Source: SIG603 sp964369415 (GTDB lineage Bacteria > Bacillota > Clostridia > Oscillospirales > Acutalibacteraceae). From it: a DNA stretch of 7,873 bases. Position numbers and translations under genes: made by a program. Under the pieces are notes generated by a model. The model was not told the DNA's origin. It saw only the letters and a program-made list of their open reading frames with translations, and made no database searches. This document shows positions 1 to 6,270 of the stretch, piece after piece. The stretch spans positions 1-7,873 of the forward strand of contig CAYJFP010000043.1 of NCBI GenBank assembly GCA_964369415.1. The letters run 5' to 3'. How positions within the stretch are numbered: the first letter of the stretch is position 1; the number at the start of each line of letters is the position of its first letter.

Positions 1-630
1 AAATCAGGCGCTGGTAAAACCACACTTCTATCTATGCTATCAGGACTTACAAAGCCGGTCCACGGTCTAATTAGCTATGACGATAAGGACATCTCTAAGA
101 TAAATCAATATGACTACAGGTCAAAATATGTCGGAGTTATTTTTCAGGCATATAACCTTTTACCACACTTAACCGCCATAGAAAACGTAACTCTTTCCAT
201 GGAAATCAGTGGCAAAAAAATAGACAATAAAAACGATATTGCAAAAGAACTCCTCGAAGATGTTGGGCTTTATTCTGATCTTGCAAATAGAAAAATCTTA
301 AAACTCTCAGGTGGTGAACAGCAAAGAGTTGCAATAGCAAGGACGCTTGCATACGATCCAGATGTAATTTTAGCTGACGAGCCAACAGGAAACTTAGACG
401 GTGAAACTCAGGACAACATTATGGATATTTTCTGCGACTTAGCGCACGAACAAGATAAATGCATAATAATTGTTACTCACTCTCCCGAGGTCGCGAAAAG
501 AGCTGATGAGTGTTTTGAGTTAAAACCTTTAAACAAACCTAAAAAGACAAGAGCAGCAAAGGTTAAGGAATCGGGCGAGGATGAAGTTTCACCCATCCCC
601 ATGAAAAAAACATCAACAATCTTCACATAA
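1..630 (+). CDS. ABC transporter ATP-binding protein, LolD/MacB type (5' partial)
   Basis: This is the nucleotide-binding subunit of an ABC transporter; it would bind and hydrolyse ATP at the inner face of the membrane to drive a partner permease. The reading frame is open from base 1, where it begins inside Walker A (KSGAGKTT, visible residues 1-8), so only the N-terminal 30-40 residues are missing. The other motifs are intact: Q-loop (Gln49), signature LSGGEQQR (102-109), Walker B VILADEPTGNLD (122-133) and the switch histidine in VTHS (160). The NLLPHLTAIENV stretch after the Q-loop is typical of the LolD/MacB/FtsE-like family, which works with FtsX/MacB-type permeases in export or in sensing peptides and lipoproteins. 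The partner is not in the window and is presumably upstream. The protein ends in an unusual Lys/Pro-rich tail of about 35 residues. The ATPase assignment is sure; the substrate is unknown. Confidence 0.93.
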   Translation, partial: KSGAGKTTLLSMLSGLTKPVHGLISYDDKDISKINQYDYRSKYVGVIFQAYNLLPHLTAIENVTLSMEISGKKIDNKNDIAKELLEDVGLYSDLANRKILKLSGGEQQRVAIARTLAYDPDVILADEPTGNLDGETQDNIMDIFCDLAHEQDKCIIIVTHSPEVAKRADECFELKPLNKPKKTRAAKVKESGEDEVSPIPMKKTSTIFT

Positions 631-633
631 AAG

Positions 634-673
634 AAAAGGTAGTTTAAGCTCTGATATGCTTAAACTACCTTTT
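634..673. terminator. Bidirectional rho-independent terminator
   Basis: A perfect 16-bp inverted repeat (634-649 with 658-673) encloses an 8-base loop. On the plus strand the stem runs into a T tract (670-675). On the minus strand the A-rich flank at 631-637 gives a T-rich tail. It lies between two convergent units: 4 bases after the ABC ATPase stop codon, and directly abutting the racemase stop codon (674-676). It should therefore terminate both transcripts. Confidence 0.93.
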
Positions 674-1345
674 TTATATTTGCCTATACATTACACTTTC
701 GGCTAAATTAATAATATGAAAAACTTTTCGCCCTGTCGCCTCTTCCACCGCTTTTGCATAAGGTGGCATGTTTGTACATTCAAAAAGAATGACACCGACT
801 TCGGGATGTTCCTTTACCATTTTATTAGCTATATTAACCATTTCTTTTTCGGCAAGCTCTTTGTCTAAAGTTTCTTTGTTCCCGACAAATACTTTTCCAA
901 ACTGAGTGCTCTCCATGCCGTATACCACTTTATTTACTTTGCTAATTCCGACGCCGTAAAAGTGTTTTTCAGAAAGCTTTGTACTGTCCGCAGTCATTAT
1001 TCCTACATTTTTATCTGATGGCAACATCGCACTTAAAGTGGATGCCCACAAAAGCGCCGAGGTAAAAACAGGAATGTCTACGGCATCCGAAAGTTCCTTT
1101 TGAAACATCGCTAAAAATCCGCAACTTGTTGTAATCGCAGAAACGCCCTCTTCTTCAAGCTCTTTCGCTGCAGTAATAAACGGTTTTAGCAATGCTTCAT
1201 CGCCATTAATCACAACAGATTTTGGATCCGCACCTTTTATAACTTTTTTAATTATCGGAAATGTAAAGGATTTTTCATTGCCTACATCCCCTATTATCCT
1301 TGGGAATTTTGTATCAAGCATGAGTATACCAAGTTTTTTATCCAC
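674..1345 (-). CDS. Asp/Glu racemase family protein
   Basis: A 223-residue protein of the aspartate/glutamate/hydantoin racemase superfamily, cytosolic enzymes that invert a carbon centre with two cysteines and need no cofactor. Both expected cysteines are visible: Cys75 in TTSCGF, at the usual first-cysteine site, and Cys190 in FECTNMPPY, at the usual second site. Length and the two-lobe layout fit the family. The start is GTG at 1345. It is chosen because AAGGTGG (1353-1359) lies 7 bases upstream and overlaps the permease stop codon; an in-frame ATG eight codons later has no comparable site. It is the last gene of the operon, 12 bases after the permease. Beside a DAO-type dehydrogenase and a permease, interconversion of an imported amino acid's enantiomers is the natural inference. 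The substrate is not determined, and a related isomerase or decarboxylase activity remains possible. Confidence 0.85.
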   Translation of the reverse strand: MDKKLGILMLDTKFPRIIGDVGNEKSFTFPIIKKVIKGADPKSVVINGDEALLKPFITAAKELEEEGVSAITTSCGFLAMFQKELSDAVDIPVFTSALLWASTLSAMLPSDKNVGIMTADSTKLSEKHFYGVGISKVNKVVYGMESTQFGKVFVGNKETLDKELAEKEMVNIANKMVKEHPEVGVILFECTNMPPYAKAVEEATGRKVFHIINLAESVMYRQI

Positions 1346-1352
1346 ACTTTCA

Positions 1353-1359
1353 CCACCTT
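1353..1359 (-). promoter_or_regulatory. Shine-Dalgarno site deciding the racemase GTG start
   Basis: AAGGTGG on the minus strand overlaps the stop codon of the permease gene and lies 7 bases before GTG at 1345. This supports the GTG rather than the internal ATG, and suggests translational coupling of permease and racemase. Confidence 0.7.
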
Positions 1360-2782
1360 AAAGTACAAACAAGAACACGAGTCCAACCGCCAAGAAACAC
1401 AGGCACATCGGCAAGGAATAAATCATGGATTTAAGTGGATCTACCTTCTTGCCAAACTGCGCTGAAACTATTCCAACTACAACAAATGTAGTTAAATCAG
1501 CCGGTGGAAGTCCTTGTCCCGCATTTGCTAAATTCGCACCCGCAACAGCGGCAAGCACTGGATCTAAACCTCCAGCAACAAGTGCTGGGCCGAAGAATGA
1601 GAATATAACATTTTGTGTAGTCGACTGAGAGCCCGTTAGCATGCCAATTAGTAGCATTGCCAAAATTCCGCCGACTTTTAATAGGTTACTGTCAAGTCCT
1701 TGTGCAAATGTAGAAATTTGTTCAATCGCACCCGAAGTATAGAAAGAGCCTAGCATAAATGCACAACAAATTTGCAAAACCACCGTATTTTTAACTTTGC
1801 CCATACCTTGTTTAACTATGTCTTTTGCATTGCTTTTAACAGTTTTAAAGAAGAATGAAATCGCAATCGCACAAATGATCGAAAGCACAATTCCGTTTGT
1901 AAAACCGCTTAAAATCGAGGTATTTTTCATCCATCCAAGCAGTGATAGAGTTTCGCCACTTTCAAATGTATGTACGTTTATGCTGTCTAAAATAGCTGGG
2001 CCTAAATCGACCGAAACATAAGGAATGTCTATAGTTCTAAGCAAGACTATTACAATTAAAAACGTCATCGGGATAAGTGATTTCCAGTTTTCTCTTAAAA
2101 TTTGTCCCGCTTTTTTACCACTATGTTTTATCTCTACAAGTTTATTTGCACCAGGTACATTTTCCTTTTTGACTAAAACTAATGAGCAGTAAGCCGCTAT
2201 AATCACAAATACGATTCCAACCGTGATGTATCCAATGTTTATAACCGAATCTGCATCTGCTCCTGTAAGTGATGACGAAAGAGCCAAAGCCTGTGTCATA
2301 GGAGGCATAATTGAACCAATACATGCACCCATAACTATGATTGCACATATACGCTCATATGCCATATTCATCGAAGCGAGTATTCCTATTGTTAACATTC
2401 CGATGACTGTAGCGGCAGCTATTGCATCTCCTAAGAGTGATCCGGCTAAAACTAGTGCAAATAAAATACAGATGATAAGTATTCTTGGATACTTACCAAA
2501 CTTTGCCGTAAGCGAGCCTATAATAGTATCAATAGTTCCAATTCTTGTCGAAATTTCCGCAAATAAACTTCCGACAATGGAAAGAGCAATAATCCATGAC
2601 AATCTATTTAGTCCATCAACCCATGCACCAACCCACTGAGCTGGATTGAACATCCCTGACAAAATCAGAGTCAAAAAACCTGTTATCAATAGAGCAATAT
2701 TAATTTTACCGCCAATAATAGGTAATTTCTTAAAAAGAATTATTGTTAGTAATACCGCCATGGGTATTAAAACATTTAACAT
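1358..2782 (-). CDS. TRAP large-subunit-like / ion transporter superfamily permease
   Basis: A 474-residue polytopic membrane protein with roughly 11-13 hydrophobic segments, including about 3-18, 27-43, 62-78, 101-131, 183-206, 236-250, 296-312, 370-384, 395-415 and 455-474. Two hairpin-like re-entrant motifs rich in Gly-Pro, GSIMPPMTQ (156-164) and AGQGLPPAD (421-429), sit in the two halves. This matches the inverted-repeat design of TRAP DctM subunits and the wider ion transporter superfamily, which carry organic acids and amino acids by sodium or proton symport. No periplasmic DctP or small DctQ gene accompanies it, so it may work alone. It begins at ATG 2782 behind AGAAGGTG, 23 bases after the dehydrogenase gene. 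Its position in the operon argues that it imports the substrate of the dehydrogenase complex. The fold class is fairly sure; the substrate is unknown. Confidence 0.85.
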   Translation of the reverse strand: MLNVLIPMAVLLTIILFKKLPIIGGKINIALLITGFLTLILSGMFNPAQWVGAWVDGLNRLSWIIALSIVGSLFAEISTRIGTIDTIIGSLTAKFGKYPRILIICILFALVLAGSLLGDAIAAATVIGMLTIGILASMNMAYERICAIIVMGACIGSIMPPMTQALALSSSLTGADADSVINIGYITVGIVFVIIAAYCSLVLVKKENVPGANKLVEIKHSGKKAGQILRENWKSLIPMTFLIVIVLLRTIDIPYVSVDLGPAILDSINVHTFESGETLSLLGWMKNTSILSGFTNGIVLSIICAIAISFFFKTVKSNAKDIVKQGMGKVKNTVVLQICCAFMLGSFYTSGAIEQISTFAQGLDSNLLKVGGILAMLLIGMLTGSQSTTQNVIFSFFGPALVAGGLDPVLAAVAGANLANAGQGLPPADLTTFVVVGIVSAQFGKKVDPLKSMIYSLPMCLCFLAVGLVFLFVL

Positions 2783-2805
2783 ACTACACCTTCTTAATTT
2801 ATTTT

Positions 2806-3966
2806 TTAATTAAATCTATTAGGATTAAAGTCCGATAAATCATACGAGCTTTTTCCGTCGCAGATAATCTCGCTTATAAGTTTTCCTGTAACCGGCGAAA
2901 GTGCTATTCCGTCACCCTCATGCCCTGCCGCAATATAAAAATTATCAAATTTGTCTATCTTTCCAAGCAGTGGAAGTCCATCTGGAGTATAGGGTCTAAA
3001 ACCTGAGAAAAACCTAACGATACTAATGTTTTTGAGGATCGGAAAAAATCTAATTGCCCTGTTCATCATTACAGTTATCGCTTCAAAAGTGTTTTCGTCC
3101 TCAAAGTCCTCAAACTCTCTTGTTCCACCGATAATCATGCTTCCATCTTCGGTTTGTTCTATACTAAGAGATGAACCTAACTTCAAAACTGTTTCATCGT
3201 CTATGGTTTCAGGTCTAAATTTAATGATATTATATAAGGCACACTGTACAGTAGCCGTCATAAAATGTGCTATTGGCTCTGTAACGGCAAGCTGTCCTTT
3301 CCTTGGTTTAATCGGCAGTGAAAGTCCCGTAAGCTCTCCGATTTTTCCAGCCCAAGCTCCTGCTGCATTTACGATGGCTTCGGCATAAAATTCGCCCTTA
3401 TCGGTTTTCACGCCTAGAATTTTGCTTCCCTCTATAATAAACTCTAAAACTTCTGTCTCGGTATGTATAACAGCACCTAAATCTTTTGCAGCTTTTGAAA
3501 AAGCCATTGTAAGTGCTATTGGATTTACCTTTGCACCTGTCTTTGAGTAAAGTGCACCGTAAATATCCCTTGCAATTTGAGGCTCTAATTTAAAGACCTC
3601 TTCGGCTGAAATCATGTTAATGTCTACACCGCTTTTTCTTTGCTCCTCTACAAGCGATGAGAGCATGTCCCACTGTTCTTTGTCTTCTACTGGCTGAATT
3701 CCACCTGAATGTTTGTGAAACTCTATATCGTATCCTAGTTCTTCCGATAGACTTTCAAACATTTCTATAGACTGAACTGCTAAATCAAGCTGAGGACCTG
3801 GCTTTTTAGTGTGATATCCTACAACGCCGTCCGTTGCGCCCGCTGCACCAGATGCTACATCACTTTTCTCTAAAACCGCTACTTTTTTACCACGTTTTGA
3901 AAGTTGCCACGCTATGGAATTTCCAATGATTCCGCCGCCGACAATTATAACATCATATTTATTCAT
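2806..3966 (-). CDS. FAD-dependent amino acid dehydrogenase, DAO family (HcnC/OoxB/PDH-beta-like)
   Basis: A 386-residue flavoprotein of the D-amino-acid/glycine/sarcosine oxidase fold, and the likely catalytic subunit. The N-terminal dinucleotide site is VGGGIIG (9-15), with the ribose-binding acid in VAVLEKS about 20 residues on. NAAGAWAG (200-207), GFRPYTPDGLPLLG (322-335) and AAGHEGDGI (346-354) are the family's later FAD and substrate-pocket motifs. Its relatives oxidise amino or imino acids (glycine in HcnC, opines, D-hydroxyproline, L-proline) and pass electrons to iron-sulphur partners. The neighbours here supply exactly such partners. The start is placed at ATG 3966, or ATG 3969 one codon earlier, because AAGGGTGG lies at 3972-3979. 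A GTG at 3975 would sit inside that site. The gene overlaps the BFD-like gene by about 8 bases, which implies translational coupling. The family is secure; substrate and stereochemistry are open. Confidence 0.88.
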   Translation of the reverse strand: MNKYDVIIVGGGIIGNSIAWQLSKRGKKVAVLEKSDVASGAAGATDGVVGYHTKKPGPQLDLAVQSIEMFESLSEELGYDIEFHKHSGGIQPVEDKEQWDMLSSLVEEQRKSGVDINMISAEEVFKLEPQIARDIYGALYSKTGAKVNPIALTMAFSKAAKDLGAVIHTETEVLEFIIEGSKILGVKTDKGEFYAEAIVNAAGAWAGKIGELTGLSLPIKPRKGQLAVTEPIAHFMTATVQCALYNIIKFRPETIDDETVLKLGSSLSIEQTEDGSMIIGGTREFEDFEDENTFEAITVMMNRAIRFFPILKNISIVRFFSGFRPYTPDGLPLLGKIDKFDNFYIAAGHEGDGIALSPVTGKLISEIICDGKSSYDLSDFNPNRFN

Positions 3967-4228
3967 CATTGCCACCCTTAAACATGCCCATTCTTATTGG
4001 ACGCACGGGCATACGGCTTTTTTGAGGTGGTATTTCTGAAGGAGAAATACCTGTTTCTCTTGCCACTATATTTTGTACAAGTCTAGAGCAGGTTTTTCCC
4101 TGACATAGTCCCATGCAGGCATGAGTACGTCTTTTCACGCCATCAACCGTTGTCGCTCCGTCCTTTATTGCATCTAAAATCTCTTTTTCGCTAACTTCTT
4201 GACATCTGCAAACTATTAAATCTTCCAC
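3959..4228 (-). CDS. BFD-like [2Fe-2S] protein, stand-alone
   Basis: An 89-residue protein of the Fer2_BFD (bacterioferritin-associated ferredoxin-like) family, expected to hold one [2Fe-2S] cluster. The cysteine pattern is CRC (Cys7, Cys9) followed by CMGLCQGKTC (Cys38, Cys42, Cys47). Cys7, Cys9, Cys42 and Cys47 match the usual C-x-C...C-x4-C ligands, and Cys38 is extra. In HcnB, opine oxidase A and similar proteins this domain is the C-terminal tail of the FAD subunit. Here it is encoded separately, as reported for small subunits of archaeal dye-linked proline dehydrogenases. The start is GTG 4228, with AAAGGA about 8 bases upstream. The last 30 residues are basic and Pro-rich. It probably relays electrons between the two flavoproteins of the complex. 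Confidence 0.88.
   Translation of the reverse strand: MEDLIVCRCQEVSEKEILDAIKDGATTVDGVKRRTHACMGLCQGKTCSRLVQNIVARETGISPSEIPPQKSRMPVRPIRMGMFKGGNDE
3972..3979 (-). promoter_or_regulatory. Shine-Dalgarno site deciding the dehydrogenase start
   Basis: AAGGGTGG on the minus strand lies inside the end of the BFD-like gene. Measured from its GGG core, ATG 3966 is 8 bases and ATG 3969 is 5 bases downstream. The longer frame's GTG at 3975 overlaps the site itself and is therefore unlikely to be used. Confidence 0.6.
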
Positions 4229-4251
4229 TGTGATTTTCCTTTCTATACCTT

Positions 4252-4749
4252 TTACAGTCTTTTCATGCTTACTACTTCGTCAGAAAACTCCATCGGAACT
4301 TTTACAGACACCACCGAAGTTGAATCATAAGCCTTTAGTTTTTTAACCTTAGTGATTTCACCGTCACAAACTATATTTCCGTCACGTCCTACAGCTTTTA
4401 CACTGTCTCCAATGTTTGGAAGTGGTAAATATTCAAACGGAAAATCTATTACAGCATAGTTTTCTAAACTAACCTTATCTATTATCGTAATCGCAAGGCC
4501 AGGACAGTTTGCGACACAAAGTCCGCAACCTGTACATTTTTCGGCATTAAGCACGGGTAAATCAGTTATATTTTCACCAATATGTATAGCTCCTGTAGGA
4601 CAAATTCCCTCACATGGGTTACATGGTATTTGCTGTACACATTCGATTCTTGGTATTTTCTTTTTTCTCATTATTTCTTCACTAGGCACACCTGGACAAG
4701 CTTCAAGCTCAGCTTTAGACGGCACACCAGTGTAAATTACACCTTCCAT
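4252..4749 (-). CDS. 4Fe-4S dicluster ferredoxin-like electron carrier subunit
   Basis: A 165-residue protein in three parts: an N-terminal stretch (1-36), a ferredoxin domain (about 37-90) and a beta-rich C-terminal domain (about 92-165) not seen in simple ferredoxins. Two cluster motifs are present. The second is canonical, Cys72-x2-Cys75-x2-Cys78-x3-Cys82-Pro. The first is a variant, Cys37-x5-Cys43-x2-Cys46-x3-Cys50-Pro, within IPCNPCEGICP. Together they should hold two [4Fe-4S] clusters. It starts at ATG 4749 with AAAGGA upstream, 18 bases after the FAD oxidoreductase gene and 23 bases before the BFD-like gene. The position argues for an electron-transfer subunit of the same dehydrogenase complex, or a route out to the cell's ferredoxin pool. 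Cluster binding is well supported; the exact partner is inferred. Confidence 0.87.
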   Translation of the reverse strand: MEGVIYTGVPSKAELEACPGVPSEEIMRKKKIPRIECVQQIPCNPCEGICPTGAIHIGENITDLPVLNAEKCTGCGLCVANCPGLAITIIDKVSLENYAVIDFPFEYLPLPNIGDSVKAVGRDGNIVCDGEITKVKKLKAYDSTSVVSVKVPMEFSDEVVSMKRL

Positions 4750-4767
4750 GTTCTGTTTCCTTTCTCT

Positions 4768-5868
4768 TTATGTCAAATCTCTCATGTTTTGTAGTTGAGT
4801 TTCTTTTGCAAGTCTTCTTTTTTCACCGAACATTCCAGACCTTAAGACCGAAAGCCTAAATAAAATCTCTTTTTTCTTTTCATCTGCTTCTTCTTTTGTC
4901 AAAAGACCCAAAGATTCAGCCGCACAAACGCCCGCAAGATTTCCTTCCTCCATTGCCGATGAAGCTTCTTCAACTCCTGTCACGTCACCCGCAACATACA
5001 GTCCTTTTACCGTCGTCTCCATATTCTCATCATGAAGTGGTACATGTCCTCCAAAAACAGGAATAAAGGTAAACTGACATCCCGCCATCCAAACAAGCTC
5101 ACTCATCGGATTTAGTCCTACGGCAAGACATACTGTATCGACTTCGTAGGTTTTTTCGCTTCCCTTTATGTGCTTCCAGTTTTTATCGAGTGCAACTATC
5201 TCTACACTTTCTACTTTTCCATCGCCCATTACTCTTTTTATGGTATGTCCAACATAAATTGGCACTCCTGCACGCCTAATTTTACCCGCATGAACTCCAT
5301 ATCCGCCTATTTGAGGAGCACCCTCGACAAGTGCGACCACCTCTGCACCCGCTTGAAGAAGTTGATATGAAACTATAAGTCCAACGTTTCCACTTCCAAG
5401 CATAAGCACTTTTTTACCAGGTAAAACCCTGTTTACATTAATCATGGTTTGAGCCGCACCAGCACCCATAACACCAGGCAGTGTACTCCCTACAAAAGGC
5501 ATATAGTTTTCTTTTGCCCCTGTTGCCACAATTACTTTTTTAGCTTTAACTATATAGTGTTCATTATTATAAATCACGCCTAAATCGCAGTTTTTTTCAA
5601 TTCCGTAAACCAAGGCATTAAGCCAAACCTCGGCACCGCTTTTTTCTACTTTAGAAAGCAACTCATTGCCTATAGTGAAACCTCTGACTCCCGCCTGATG
5701 CGCCCTTGAGCCAAAAAATTTATGTATTTGTTTAAATAGCTGTCCACCAGGCAAACTGTTTTCATCGAGCACCAATACTTTTGCCCCAGCACTAGAAGCC
5801 ATATAAGCTGCCGAAAGCCCAGCTGAGCCCGCTCCGATTACCGCTACATCTGTGGAAATAATTTTCAC
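4768..5868 (-). CDS. FAD/NAD(P)-binding oxidoreductase subunit (HcnB/OoxA/PDH-alpha-like)
   Basis: A 366-residue flavoprotein of the pyridine-nucleotide-disulphide oxidoreductase fold. The FAD site is VIGAGSAG (10-17) with the acid in VLVLDEN (31-37). VIVATGA (112-118) is the linker motif, MLGSGNVG (156-163) the second Rossmann site suited to NAD(P), and GLYVAGDVTG (289-298) the second FAD contact. There is no redox-active CxxC, as expected for the HcnB/opine oxidase A/proline dehydrogenase alpha group. Those relatives usually carry a C-terminal BFD [2Fe-2S] domain; here the protein stops short and that domain is a separate gene (3959-4228). The start is GTG 5868, four bases inside the preceding gene (GTGA overlap), with AAAGGTGGAG upstream. 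The coupling implies equal amounts of the two proteins. It probably takes electrons from the DAO subunit and may reduce NAD(P). Confidence 0.88.
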   Translation of the reverse strand: MKIISTDVAVIGAGSAGLSAAYMASSAGAKVLVLDENSLPGGQLFKQIHKFFGSRAHQAGVRGFTIGNELLSKVEKSGAEVWLNALVYGIEKNCDLGVIYNNEHYIVKAKKVIVATGAKENYMPFVGSTLPGVMGAGAAQTMINVNRVLPGKKVLMLGSGNVGLIVSYQLLQAGAEVVALVEGAPQIGGYGVHAGKIRRAGVPIYVGHTIKRVMGDGKVESVEIVALDKNWKHIKGSEKTYEVDTVCLAVGLNPMSELVWMAGCQFTFIPVFGGHVPLHDENMETTVKGLYVAGDVTGVEEASSAMEEGNLAGVCAAESLGLLTKEEADEKKKEILFRLSVLRSGMFGEKRRLAKETQLQNMRDLT

Positions 5869-6197
5869 GCTTTTTCTCCACCTTTCTCTTTATCAAAGCC
5901 GCCTAAGCCGTTTTGCATTTCTACACGCATACCATCTCTAACTGGCGTTACACATGTTCTAGTGTTTGGTATTCCGTCTACTATCATCATGCAATCGGTA
6001 CATCTGCCTATTGCACAAAAAATCCCACGAGGTTCGCCGTTTTTATGAGTCTTTCTAAATGCCACTACTCCTGCATTTAGAAGTGCCGCCGAAATTGGTT
6101 CCCCCTCAAGGGCTTTTATAGGTGTATCACCAAAATATATTGTAACCGTGTTTGACACATCAAGCGTGCCAAGTATCGGATGTTCTGTAACTCTCAC
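5865..6197 (-). CDS. [2Fe-2S] ferredoxin-fold subunit (HcnA/SoxA-N-terminal-like)
   Basis: A 110-residue single-domain protein of the HcnA type, also found fused as the N-terminal domain of heterotetrameric sarcosine oxidase alpha. The [2Fe-2S] ligands are visible as Cys61-x4-Cys66-x2-Cys69-x12-Cys82, within GIFCAIGRCTDC and TRTCVTP. The DGxxxxxxxGEPISAAL-like stretch seen in relatives appears here as ALEGEPISAAL (29-39). The start is GTG 6197, with a GGAG-type ribosome site 9-10 bases upstream. It overlaps the FAD oxidoreductase gene by four bases, so the two are translationally coupled, as hcnA and hcnB usually are. Its role would be electron transfer inside the dehydrogenase complex. A 73-base gap separates it from the PII gene, the largest gap in the operon. 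Confidence 0.9.
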   Translation of the reverse strand: MRVTEHPILGTLDVSNTVTIYFGDTPIKALEGEPISAALLNAGVVAFRKTHKNGEPRGIFCAIGRCTDCMMIVDGIPNTRTCVTPVRDGMRVEMQNGLGGFDKEKGGEKA

Positions 6198-6270
6198 TGT
6201 AAATTCTCCATTCCTGAGTTTTATATTTATTTTTCTACTAAATTCGCTATTTTTCGCAAATTAGTTATTA

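Noticed and set aside
1425..2348. Three shorter open frames within the permease gene (1425-1628 and 1797-2021 plus, 2142-2348 minus)
   Set aside because: All overlap the permease in other frames, lack ribosome sites and resemble no protein family.
2223..2639. 138-codon open frame on the plus strand inside the permease gene
   Set aside because: It is antisense to a well-supported membrane protein, has no ribosome site, and its sequence is the complement-strand shadow of hydrophobic codons.
3026..3388. 120-codon open frame on the plus strand opposite the DAO dehydrogenase
   Set aside because: It lies entirely within a gene with clear FAD motifs on the other strand and has no recognisable domain or start signal.
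3967..3975. GTG 3975 as the start of the DAO dehydrogenase
   Set aside because: It falls inside the AAGGGTGG ribosome site. ATG 3966 or 3969 has proper spacing and still includes the whole FAD-binding motif.
4582..5370. Two short plus-strand open frames (4582-4794 and 5170-5370)
   Set aside because: They are antisense to the ferredoxin and FAD oxidoreductase genes, with Ser/Phe/Tyr/Cys-rich compositions typical of shadows.
2806..6197. Flavin-based electron bifurcation by the complex
   Set aside because: Two flavins plus several iron-sulphur clusters make it conceivable, but no subunit matches a known bifurcating family and nothing in the sequence demonstrates it.
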